DNA of 64,000 bases, taken from positions 12,066,496 to 12,130,495 of the forward strand of contig OZ024936.1 in assembly GCA_964017235.1 (NCBI GenBank), read 5' to 3'. Source of the DNA: Sabellastarte sp. h YS-2021. Taxonomy: Eukaryota > Annelida > Polychaeta > Sabellida > Sabellidae. Made by a program: the position numbers and the translations under genes. Each line of letters opens with the position of its first letter. The stretch's first letter is position 1. Positions 1-10,200 of this stretch are shown one piece after another. The notes beneath the pieces were generated by a model. The model saw nothing but the letters and a program-made list of their open reading frames with translations. It had not been told where the DNA came from and did no database searches.

Positions 1-49
1 ATATTGTATAGACTCAGACTGGACCACTCTATCCATTGGTGGAAAAAAA
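1..49 (+). repeat. Partial monomer at left window edge
   Basis: These are the last 49 bases of a monomer (ATATTGTATAGACTC to the A7 tract). The array therefore continues to the left of the window, and this unit cannot be assigned to type A or B because its cassette lies outside. Confidence 0.95.
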
Positions 50-628
50 TTGGTGTCCCTCGGAACGACCAAAATTTGCGTACTCGATGGTAAGGCATCT
101 ACACATGTACGACGAAATCCCCATTTAAAATCAATGGGAAATACTGTTTCTGCTCATATCTACGAAATTAAGGTCTTTAGACCCTACCCTGTTATATTGT
201 ATAGACTCAGACTGGACCACTCTATCAATTGGTGGAAAAAAATTGGTGTCCCTCGGAACGACCAAAATTGGCGTACTCAATGGTAAGGCATCTACACATG
301 TACGACGAAATCCCCATTTAAAATCAATGGGAAATACTGTTTCTGCTCATATCTACGAAATTAAGGTCTTTAGACCCTACCCTGTTATATTGTATAGACT
401 CAGACTGGACCACTCTATCAATTGGTGGAAAAAAATTGGTGTCCCTCGGAACGACCAAAATTGGCGTACTCAATGGTAAGGCATCTACACATGTACGACG
501 AAATCCCCATTTAAAATCAATGGGAAATACTGTTTCTGCTCATATCTACGAAATTAAGGTCTTTAGACCCTACCCTGTTATATTGTATAGACTCAGACTG
601 GACCACTCTATCCATTGGTGGAAAAAAA

Positions 629-651
629 TTGGTGTCCCTCGGAACGACCAA
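629..651 (+). repeat. Interrupted dyad TTGGT...ACCAA
   Basis: TTGGT and ACCAA, 13 bases apart, are reverse complements, and between them TCC/GGA flank a three-base loop. Together they could form an imperfect hairpin (5 bp, bulge, 3 bp) at the monomer anchor. The two-base variant GTCGATCGG (units at 31858 and 34785) and the TTGATG, TTGGGG and TTGGCG variants fall in or beside its left arm. Function unknown; arms this short occur readily by chance. Confidence 0.45.
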
Positions 652-676
652 AATTGGCGTACTCGATGGTAAGGCA

Positions 677-693
677 TCTACACATGTACGACG
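677..693 (+). other. A cassette (17 bp) of the reference A monomer
   Basis: TCTACACATGTACGACG lies between the shared flanks GGTAAGGCA and AAATCCCC. It contains the palindrome ACATGT and two of the monomer's seven CpG sites. It is the only stretch that separates A from B units consistently. Read on the minus strand together with the shared AAA it gives a weak resemblance to the CENP-B box (see findings). A protein-binding role is not shown by the sequence. Confidence 0.85.
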
Positions 694-698
694 AAATC

Positions 699-717
699 CC
701 CATTTAAAATCAATGGG
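699..717 (+). repeat. Short inverted repeat CCCATT-7 nt-AATGGG
   Basis: A perfect 6-bp dyad with a seven-base AT-rich loop (TAAAATC) occurs just after the A/B cassette in nearly every monomer. Eight units carry AATGGGG, which extends the stem to 7 bp. Ten units at 31.9-46.2 kb carry AGTGGG, which in RNA would still pair through a G-U wobble. It may be a cruciform or RNA hairpin, or simply conserved by homogenisation along with the rest of the unit. Confidence 0.7.
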
Positions 718-807
718 AAATACTGTTTCTGCTCATATCTACGAAATTAAGGTCTTTAGACCCTACCCTGTTATATTGTATAGACTCAGACTGGACCACT
801 CTATCCA

Positions 808-827
808 TTGGTGGAAAAAAATTGGTG
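808..827 (+). repeat. Monomer junction: TTGGTG, G, A7, TTGGTG
   Basis: A 6-bp direct repeat TTGGTG flanks the A7 tract, so the end of one unit and the start of the next share sequence. Most small length changes of the array sit here: GGA8 (units starting 1988, 3742, 7048, 8014, 8787, 13444, 20625), GGA6 (31079), and GA7 with one base lost (52387, 54332, 55682, 57619, 58969, 63656). Many other units have GA8 by a G-to-A change without a length change. The A-tract is a plausible nucleosome-disfavouring linker, which is inference. Confidence 0.75.
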
Positions 828-1022
828 TCCCTCGGAACGACCAAAATTGGCGTACTCGATGGTAAGGCACCTGTACTAGTGTATATGCATGGCAAAATCC
901 CCATTTAAAATCAATGGGAAATACTGTTTCTGCTCATATCTACGAAATTAAGGTCTTTAGACCCTACCCTGTTATATTGTATAGACTCAGACTGGACCAC
1001 TCTATCCATTGGTGGAAAAAAA
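822..1022 (+). repeat. Reference type B monomer (201 bp)
   Basis: Identical in plan to type A except that a 25-bp segment replaces the 17-bp A cassette. There are 63 complete B units, starting at 822, 2375, 2576, 4129, 4330, 4724, 8787, 9568, 10348, 14217, 14997, 18864, 19065, 19266, 21398, 22178, 22765, 29133, 29334, 31271, 32051, 33024, 33997, 34391, 34978, 35951, 36345, 37125, 37519, 38106, 38886, 39087, 39481, 40647, 42006, 43172, 43373, 44346, 44933, 45134, 45528, 46887, 47088, 47482, 47683, 48077, 48471, 48865, 49066, 49460, 50240, 50634, 51028, 52579, 52973, 56260, 59547, 59941, 60335, 61115, 61895, 62096 and 62490. The cassette is almost invariant; the only change I saw is ACTAATG for ACTAGTG in the unit at 50240. 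Eight B units also carry CCCTATTT for CCCCATTT, a variant I did not see in A units. Confidence 0.95.
870..894 (+). other. B cassette (25 bp) of the reference B monomer
   Basis: The segment begins CCTGTACTAGTG and ends TATGCATGGCA, replacing the A cassette at the same place. It contains the palindromes ACTAGT and ATGCAT and no CpG, so B units have five CpG sites instead of seven. It aligns poorly with the A cassette, so it looks like a replacement or an old divergent allele and not a simple 8-bp insertion. Origin unknown. Confidence 0.85.
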
Positions 1023-2776
1023 TTGGTGTCCCTCGGAACGACCAAAATTTGCGTACTCGATGGTAAGGCATCTACACATGTACGACGAAATCCCCATTTA
1101 AAATCAATGGGAAATACTGTTTCTGCTCATATCTACGAAATTAAGGTCTTTAGACCCTACCCTGTTATATTGTATAGACTCAGACTGGACCACTCTATCA
1201 ATTGGTGGAAAAAAATTGGTGTCCCTCGGAACGACCAAAATTGGCGTACTCAATGGTAAGGCATCTACACATGTACGACGAAATCCCCATTTAAAATCAA
1301 TGGGAAATACTGTTTCTGCTCATATCTACGAAATTAAGGTCTTTAGACCCTACCCTGTTATATTGTATAGACTCAGACTGGACCACTCTATCAATTGGTG
1401 GAAAAAAATTGGTGTCCCTCGGAACGACCAAAATTGGCGTACTCAATGGTAAGGCATCTACACATGTACGACGAAATCCCCATTTAAAATCAATGGGAAA
1501 TACTGTTTCTGCTCATATCTACGAAATTAAGGTCTTTAGACCCTACCCTGTTATATTGTATAGACTCAGACTGGACCACTCTATCCATTGGTGGAAAAAA
1601 ATTGGTGTCCCTCGGAACGACCAAAATTGGCGTACTCGATGGTAAGGCATCTACACATGTACGACGAAATCCCCATTTAAAATCAATGGGAAATACTGTT
1701 TCTGCTCATATCTACGAAATTAAGGTCTTTAGACCCTACCCTGTTGTATTGTATAGACTCAGACTGGACCACTCTATCCATTGGTGGAAAAAAATTGGTG
1801 TCCCTCGGAACGACCAAAATTGGAGTACTCGATGGTAAGGCATCTACACATGTACGACGAAATCCACATTTAAAATCAATGGGAAATACTGTTTCTGCTC
1901 ATATCTACGAAATTAAGGTCTTTAGACCCTACCCTGTTATATTGTATAGACTCAGACTGGACCACTCTATCCATTGGTGGAAAAAAATTGGTGTCCCTCG
2001 AAACGACCAAAATTGGCGTACTCGATGGTAAGGCATCTACACATGTACGACGAAATCCCCATTTAAAATCAATGGGAAATACTGTTTCTGCTCATATCTA
2101 CGAAATTAAGGTCTTTAGACCCTACCCTGTTGTATTGTATAGACTCAGACTGGACCACTCTATCCATTGGTGGAAAAAAAATTGGTGTCCCTCGGAACGA
2201 CCAAAATTGGCGTACTCGATGGTAAGGCATCTACACATGTACGACGAAATCCCCATTTAAAATCAATGGGGAATACTGTTTCTGCTCATATCTACGAAAT
2301 TAAGGTCTTTAGACCCTACCCTGTTATATTGTATAGACTCAGACTGGACCACTCTATCCATTGGTGGAAAAAAATTGGTGTCCCTCGGAACGACCAAAAT
2401 TGGCGTACTCGATGATAAGGCACCTGTACTAGTGTATATGCATGGCAAAATCCCTATTTAAAATCAATGGGAAATACTGTTTCTGCTCATATCTACGAAA
2501 TTAAGGTCTTTAGACCCTACCCTGTTATATTGTATAGACTCAGACTGGACCACTCTATCCATTGGTGGAAAAAAATTGGTGTCCCTCGGAACGACCAAAA
2601 TTGGCGTACTCGATGGTAAGGCACCTGTACTAGTGTATATGCATGGCAAAATCCCCATTTAAAATCAATGGGAAATACTGTTTCTGCTCATATCTACGAA
2701 ATTAAGGTCTTTAGACCCTACCCTGTTATATTGTATAGACTCAGACTGGACCACTCTATCAATTGGTGGAAAAAAA
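1023..2776 (+). repeat. 9-monomer higher-order repeat, copy 1 (1,754 bp)
   Basis: Nine units (1023, 1216, 1409, 1602, 1795, 1988, 2182, 2375 B, 2576 B). Markers in order: ATTTGCG; CTCAATGG twice; GTTGTATT at 1602; GGAGTAC with TCCACATT at 1795; GTTGTATT with an A8 tract at 1988; AATGGGG at 2182; CCCTATTT in the first B. The same order and the same total length follow at 2777-4530. Copy-specific changes include CCTCGAAACG near 1996 and CGATGATAAGG near 2411. Confidence 0.85.
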
Positions 2777-4530
2777 TTGGTGTCCCTCGGAACGACCAAA
2801 ATTGGCGTACTCAATGGTAAGGCATCTACACATGTACGACGAAATCCCCATTTAAAATCAATGGGAAATACTGTTTCTGCTCATATCTACGAAATTAAGG
2901 TCTTTAGACCCTACCCTGTTATATTGTATAGACTCAGACTGGACCACTCTATCAATTGGTGGAAAAAAATTGGTGTCCCTCGGAACGACCAAAATTGGCG
3001 TACTCAATGGTAAGGCATCTACACATGTACGACGAAATCCCCATTTAAAATCAATGGGAAATACTGTTTCTGCTCATATCTACGAAATTAAGGTCTTTAG
3101 ACCCTACCCTGTTATATTGTATAGACTCAGACTGGACCACTCTATCCATTGGTGGAAAAAAATTGGTGTCCCTCGGAACGACCAAAATTGGCGTACTCAA
3201 TGGTAAGGCATCTACACATGTACGACGAAATCCCCATTTAAAATCAATGGGAAATACTGTTTCTGCTCATATCTACGAAATTAAGGTCTTTAGACCCTAC
3301 CCTGTTATATTGTATAGACTCAGACTGGACCACTCTATCCATTGGTGGAAAAAAATTGGTGTCCCTCGGAACGACCAAAATTGGCGTACTCGATGGTAAG
3401 GCATCTACACATGTACGACGAAATCCCCATTTAAAATCAATGGGAAATACTGTTTCTGCTCATATCTACGAAATTAAGGTCTTTAGACCCTACCCTGTTG
3501 TATTGTATAGACTCAGACTGGACCACTCTATCCATTGGTGGAAAAAAATTGGTGTCCCTCGGAACGACCAAAATTGGAGTACTCGATGGTAAGGCATCTA
3601 CACATGTACGACGAAATCCACATTTAAAATCAATGGGAAATACTGTTTCTGCTCATATCTACGAAATTAAGGTCTTTAGACCCTACCCTGTTATATTGTA
3701 TAGACTCAGACTGGACCACTCTATCCATTGGTGGAAAAAAATTGGTGTCCCTCGGAACGACCAAAATTGGCGTACTCGATGGTAAGGCATCTACACATGT
3801 ACGACGAAATCCCCATTTAAAATCAATGGGAAATACTGTTTCTGCTCATATCTACGAAATTAAGGTCTTTAGACCCTACCCTGTTGTATTGTATAGACTC
3901 AGACTGGACCACTCTATCCATTGGTGGAAAAAAAATTGGTGTCCCTCGGAACGACCAAAATTGGCGTACTCGATGGTAAGGCATCTACACATGTACGACG
4001 AAATCCCCATTTAAAATCAATGGGGAATACTGTTTCTGCTCATATCTACGAAATTAAGGTCTTTAGACCCTACCCTGTTATATTGTATAGACTCAGACTG
4101 GACCACTCTATCCATTGGTGGAAAAAAATTGGTGTCCCTCGGAACGACCAAAATTGGCGTACTCGATGGTAAGGCACCTGTACTAGTGTATATGCATGGC
4201 AAAATCCCTATTTAAAATCAATGGGAAATACTGTTTCTGCTCATATCTACGAAATTAAGGTCTTTAGACCCTACCCTGTTATATTGTATAGACTCAGACT
4301 GGACCACTCTATCCATTGGTGGAAAAAAATTGGTGTCCCTCGGAACGACCAAAATTGGCGTACTCGATGGTAAGGCACCTGTACTAGTGTATATGCATGG
4401 CAAAATCCCCATTTAAAATCAATGGGAAATACTGTTTCTGCTCATATCTACGAAATTAAGGTCTTTAGACCCTACCCTGTTATATTGTATAGACTCAGAC
4501 TGGACCACTCTATCCATTGGTGGAAAAAAA
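2777..4530 (+). repeat. 9-monomer higher-order repeat, copy 2 (1,754 bp)
   Basis: Units 2777, 2970, 3163, 3356, 3549, 3742, 3936, 4129 B and 4330 B match copy 1 one for one, including the GTTGTATT, GGAGTAC, A8 and AATGGGG units and the two closing B units. The first unit has GGCG and CTCAATGG where copy 1 has TTGCG and CTCGATGG, and the second ends TCCATTGG instead of TCAATTGG. Tandem duplication by unequal exchange is the simple explanation. Confidence 0.85.
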
Positions 4531-7241
4531 TTGGTGTCCCTCGGAACGACCAAAATTTGCGTACTCGATGGTAAGGCATCTACACATGTACGACGAAATC
4601 CCCATTTAAAATCAATGGGAAATACTGTTTCTGCTCATATCTACGAAATTAAGGTCTTTAGACCCTACCCTGTTATATTGTATAGACTCAGACTGGACCA
4701 CTCTATCCATTGGTGGAAAAAAATTGGTGTCCCTCGGAACGACCAAAATTGGCGTACTCAATGGTAAGGCACCTGTACTAGTGTATATGCATGGCAAAAT
4801 CCCTATTTAAAATCAATGGGAAATACTGATTCTGCTCATATCTACGAAATTAAGGTCTTTAGAACCTACCCTGTTATATTGTATAGACTCAGACTGGACC
4901 ACTCTATCCATTGGTGGAAAAAAATTGGTGTCCCTCGGAACGACCAAAATTGGCGTACTCGATGGTAAGGCATCTACACATGTACGACGAAATCCCCATT
5001 TAAAATCAATGGGAAATACTGTTTCTGCTCATATCTACGAAATTAAGGTCTTTAGACCCTACCCTGTTATATTGTATAGACTCAGACTGGACCACTCTAT
5101 CAATTGGTGGAAAAAAATTGGTGTCCCTCGGAACGACAAAAATTGGCGTACTCAATGGTAAGGCATCTACACATGTACGACGAAATCCCCATTTAAAATC
5201 AATGGGAAATACTGTTTCTGCTCATATCTACGAAATTAAGGTCTTTAGACCCTACCCTGTTATATTGTATAGACTCAGACTGGACCACTCTATCCATTGG
5301 TGGAAAAAAATTGGTGTCCCTCGGAACGACCAAAATTGGCGTACTCGATGGTAAGGCATCTACACATGTACGACGAAATCCCCATTTAAAATCAATGGGA
5401 AATACTGTTTCTGCTCATATCTACGAAATTAAGGTCTTTAGACCCTACCCTGTTATATTGTATAGACTCAGACTGGACCACTCTATCCATTGGTGGAAAA
5501 AAATTGGTGTCCCTCGGAACGACCAAAATTGGCGTACTCGATGGTAAGGCATCTACACATGTACGACGAAATCCCCATTTAAAATCAATGGGAAATACTG
5601 TTTCTGCTCATATCTACGAAATTAAGGTCTTTAGACCCTACCCTGTTGTATTGTATAGACTCACACTGGACCACTCTATCCATTGGTGGAAAAAAATTGG
5701 TGTCCCTCGGAACGACCAAAATTGGCGTACTCGATGGTAAGGCATCTACACATGTACGACGAAATCCCCATTTAAAATCAATGGGAAATACTGTTTTTGC
5801 TCATATCTACGAAATTAAGGTCTTTAGACCCTACCCTGTTATATTGTATAGACTCAGACTGGACCACTCTATCAATTGGTGGAAAAAAATTGGTGTCCCT
5901 CGGAACGACCAAAATTGGCATACTCAATGGTAAGGCATCTACACATGTACGACGAAATCCCCATTTAAAATCAATGGGAAATACTGTTTCTGCTCATATC
6001 TACGAAATTAAGGTCTTTAGACCCTACCCTGTTATATTGTATAGACTCAGACTGGACCACTCTATCCATTGGTGGAAAAAAATTGGTGTCCCTCGGAACG
6101 ACCAAAATTGGCGTACTCGATGGTAAGGCATCTACACATGTACGACGAAATCCCCATTTAAAATCAATGGGAAATACTGTTTCTGCTCATATCTACGAAA
6201 TTAAGGTCTTTAGACCCTACCCTGTTATATTGTATAGACTCAGACTGGACCACTCTATCCATTGGTGGAAAAAAATTGGTGTCCCTCGGAACGACCAAAA
6301 TTGGCGTACTCGATGGTAAGGCATCTACACATGTACGACGAAATCCACATTTAAAATCAATGGGAAATACTGTTTTTGCTCATATCTACGAAATTAAGGT
6401 CTTTAGACCCTACCCTGTTATATTGTATAGACTCAGACTGGACCACTCTATCAATTGGTGGAAAAAAATTGGTGTCCCTCGGAATGACCAAAATTGGCAT
6501 ACTCGATGGTAAGGCATCTACACATGTACGACGAAATCCCCATTTAAAATCAATGGGAAATACTGTTTCTGCTCATATCTACGAAATTAAGGTCTTTAGA
6601 CCCTACCCTGTTATATTGTATAGACTCAGACTGGACCACTCTATCCATTGGTGGAAAAAAATTGGTGTCCCTCGGAACGACCAAAATTGGCGTACTCGAT
6701 GGTAAGGCATCTACACATGTACGACGAAATCCCCATTTAAAATCAATGGGAAATACTGTTTCTGCTCATATCTACGAAATTAAGGTCTTTAGACCCTACC
6801 CTGTTGTATTGTATAGACTCAGACTGGACCACTCTATCCATTGGTGGAAAAAAATTGGTGTCCCTCGGAACGACCAAAATTGGAGTACTCGATGGTAAGG
6901 CATCTACACATGTACGACGAAATCCACATTTAAAATCAATGGGAAATACTGTTTCTGCTCATATCTACGAAATTAAGGTCTTTAGACCCTACCCTGTTAT
7001 ATTGTATAGACTCAGACTGGACCACTCTATCCATTGGTGGAAAAAAATTGGTGTCCCTCGGAACGACCAAAATTGGCGTACTCGATGGTAAGGCATCTAC
7101 ACATGTACGACAAAATCCCCATTTAAAATCAATGGGAAATACTGTTTCTGCTCATATCTACGAAATTAAGGTCTTTAGACCCTACCCTGTTGTATTGTAT
7201 AGACTCAGACTGGACCACTCTATCCATTGGTGGAAAAAAAA
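4531..7241 (+). repeat. Irregular block of 14 monomers, one B
   Basis: Units 4531 (ATTTGCG), 4724 (B, CCCTATTT), then twelve A units to 7048. It looks like a decayed or rearranged relative of the 9-mer: the run 6662, 6855, 7048 repeats the GTTGTATT, GGAGTAC, GTTGTATT-plus-A8 order. Local variants include GTTTTTGCTC (5697 and 6276), TGGCATAC (5890 and 6469), AGAACC (4724), ACGACAAAAA-type loss of a C near 5138 and AATGACC (6485). No fixed internal period is visible. Confidence 0.7.
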
Positions 7242-10200
7242 TTGGTGTCCCTCGGAACGACCAAAATTGGCGTACTCGATGGTAAGGCATCTACACATGT
7301 ACGACGAAATCCCCATTTAAAATCAATGGGGAATACTGTTTATGCTCATATCTACGAAATTAAGGTCTTTAGACCCTACCCTGTTATATTGTATAGACTC
7401 AGACTGGACCACTCTATCCATTGGTGGAAAAAAATTGGTGTCCCTCGGAACGACCAAAATTGGCGTACTCGATGGTAAGGCATCTACACATGTACGACGA
7501 AATCCCCATTTAAAATCAATGGGAAATACTGTTTCTGTTCATATCTACGAAATTAAGGTCTTTAGACCCTACCCTGTTATATTGTATAGACTCAGACTGG
7601 ACCACTCTATCCATTGGTGAAAAAAAATTGGTGTCCCTCGGAACGACCAAAATTGGCGTACTCGATGGTAAGGCATCTACACATGTACGACGAAATCCCC
7701 ATTTAAAATCAATGGGAAATACTGTTTCTGCTCATATCTACGAAATTAAGGTCTTTAGACCCTACCCTGTTATATTGTATAGACTCAGACTGGACCACTC
7801 TATCCATTGGTGGAAAAAAATTGGTGTCCCTCGGAACGACCAAAATTGGAGTACTCGATGGTAAGGCATCTACACATGTACGACGAAATCCACATTTAAA
7901 ATCAATGGGAAATACTGTTTCTGCTCATATCTACGAAATTAAGGTCTTTAGACCCTACCCTGTTATATTGTATAGACTCAGACTGGACCACTCTATCCAT
8001 TGGTGGAAAAAAATTGGTGTCCCTCGGAACGACCAAAATTGGCGTACTCGATGGTAAGGCATCTACACATGTACGACAAAATCCCCATTTAAAATCAATG
8101 GGAAATACTGTTTCTGCTCATATCTACGAAATTAAGGTCTTTAGACCCTACCCTGTTGTATTGTATAGACTCAGACTGGACCACTCTATCCATTGGTGGA
8201 AAAAAAATTGGTGTCCCTCGGAACGACCAAAATTGGCGTACTCGATGGTAAGGCATCTACACATGTACGACGAAATCCCCATTTAAAATCAATGGGGAAT
8301 ACTGTTTATGCTCATATCTACGAAATTAAGGTCTTTAGACCCTACCCTGTTATATTGTATAGACTCAGACTGGACCACTCTATCCATTGGTGGAAAAAAA
8401 TTGGTGTCCCTCGGAACGACCAAAATTGGCGTACTCGATGGTAAGGCATCTACACATGTACGACGAAATCCCCATTTAAAATCAATGGGAAATACTGTTT
8501 CTGTTCATATCTACGAAATTAAGGTCTTTAGACCCTACCCTGTTATATTGTATAGACTCAGACTGGACCACTCTATCCATTGGTGAAAAAAAATTGGTGT
8601 CCCTCGGAACGACCAAAATTGGCGTACTCGATGGTAAGGCATCTACACATGTACGACGAAATCCCCATTTAAAATCAATGGGAAATACTGTTTCTGCTCA
8701 TATCTACGAAATTAAGGTCTTTAGACCCTACCCTGTTATATTGTATAGACTCAGACTGGACCACTCTATCCATTGGTGGAAAAAAATTGGTGTCCCTCGG
8801 AACGACCAAAATTGGCGTACTCAATGGTAAGGCACCTGTACTAGTGTATATGCATGGCAAAATCCCCATTTAAAATCAATGGGAAATACTGTTTCTGCTC
8901 ATATCTACGAAATTAAGGTCTTTAGACCCTACCCTGTTATATGGTATAGACTCAGACTGGACCACTCTATCCATTGGTGGAAAAAAAATTGGTGTCCCTC
9001 GGAACGACCAAAATTGGCGTACTCGATGGTAAGGCATCTACACATGTACGACGAAATCCCCATTTAAAATCAATGGGGAATACTGTTTATGCTCATATCT
9101 ACGAAATTAAGGTCTTTAGACCCTACCCTGTTATATTGTATAGACTCAGACTGGACCACTCTATCCATTGGTGGAAAAAAATTGGTGTCCCTCGGAACGA
9201 CCAAAATTGGCGTACTCGATGGTAAGGCATCTACACATGTACGACGAAATCCCCATTTAAAATCAATGGGAAATACTGTTTCTGTTCATATCTACGAAAT
9301 TAAGGTCTTTAGACCCTACCCTGTTATATTGTATAGACTCAGACTGGACCACTCTATCCATTGGTGAAAAAAAATTGGTGTCCCTCGGAACGACCAAAAT
9401 TGGCGTACTCGATGGTAAGGCATCTACACATGTACGACGAAATCCCCATTTAAAATCAATGGGAAATACTGTTTCTGCTCATATCTACGAAATTAAGGTC
9501 TTTAGACCCTACCCTGTTATATTGTATAGACTCAGACTGGACCACTCTATCCATTGGTGGAAAAAAATTGGTGTCCCTCGGAACGACCAAAATTGGCGTA
9601 CTCAATGGTAAGGCACCTGTACTAGTGTATATGCATGGCAAAATCCCCATTTAAAATCAATGGGAAATACTGTTTCTGCTCATATCTACGAAATTAAGGT
9701 CTTTAGACCCTACCCTGTTATATTGTATAGACACAGACTGGACCACTCTATCCATTGGTGGAAAAAAATTGGTGTCCCTCGGAACGACCAAAATTGGCGT
9801 ACTCGATGGTAAGGCATCTACACATGTACGACGAAATCCCCATTTAAAATCAATGGGAAATACTGTTTCTGTTCATATCTACGAAATTAAGGTCTTCAGA
9901 CCCTACCCTGTTATATTGTATAGACTCAGACTGGACCACTCTATCCATTGGTGAAAAAAAATTGGTGTCCCTCGGAACGACCAAAATTGGCGTACTCGAT
10001 GGTAAGGCATCTACACATGTACGACGAAATCCCCATTTAAAATCAATGGGAAATACTGTTTCTGCTCATATCTACGAAATTAAGGTCTTTAGACCCTACC
10101 CTGTTATATTGTATAGACTCAGACTGGACCACTCTATCCATTGGTGGAAAAAAATTGGTGTCCCTCGGAACGACCAAAATTGGCGTACTCGATGGTAAGG

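Larger units (their letters stand above)
629..821 (+). repeat. Reference type A monomer (193 bp)
   Basis: This unit matches the type A consensus and serves as a ruler for the array. In order it has: TTGGTGTCCCTCGG anchor (1-14), GACCAAAATTGGCG (18-31), GGTAAGGCA (40-48), the A cassette (49-65), a CCCATT/AATGGG inverted repeat (71-89), CTGCTCATATCTACG (100-114), TTTAGACCCTACCCTGTTA (127-145), an AGACTCAGACT direct repeat (154-164), TCCATTGGTGGA (176-187) and a terminal A7 tract (187-193). A total of 265 complete units are type A. The unit length modulo 3 is 1, so no reading frame stays open through successive copies. The phase chosen here is a convenience, since a tandem repeat has no intrinsic start. 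Confidence 0.95.
50..1022 (+). repeat. Five-monomer block A-A-A-A-B
   Basis: Units start at 50, 243, 436, 629 and 822 (B). The first carries ATTTGCG, the next two carry CTCAATGG, and the first two end in TCAATTGG. The same order of variants opens the following block (units 1023-1602), so this is a neighbouring, shorter copy of the start of the 9-mer repeat and probably the right part of a unit that begins outside the window. Confidence 0.8.

Noticed and set aside
50-286. A 78-codon open frame that recurs in most A units, with longer forms of 83-109 codons
   Set aside because: It starts at TTG, not ATG, spans a monomer joint, and the 193-bp unit shifts frame by one each copy. Variants include stops, frame shifts and replacement changes with no third-position bias. 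It is a by-product of the repeat.
755-774. Telomere-like ACCCTACCCT in each unit
   Set aside because: Only two five-base copies occur per monomer and the pattern does not match TTAGGG, TTAGG or TTTAGGG arrays.
770-790. TATA-like promoter at GTTATATTGTATAG
   Set aside because: AT-rich sequence in a 59% AT repeat, with no associated gene or start signal. Satellite transcription is possible but not shown.
629-821. tRNA-derived SINE or Pol III promoter within the monomer
   Set aside because: I found no match to the B box (GGTTCGANTCC) on either strand; GGTCGTTCCGAG on the minus strand is too far from it. No poly-A tailed or target-site-duplicated copies are seen.
710-904. A 64-codon minus-strand frame starting with ATG in B units
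   Set aside because: The ATG comes from the CCCCAT next to the B cassette, and the frame depends on the cassette. The same bases are conserved equally in A units where the frame is absent. No coding signature.
822-1022. B units as transposon insertions into A units
   Set aside because: The length difference is 8 bp, the cassette is a replacement and not an insertion, and there is no target-site duplication or terminal repeat.
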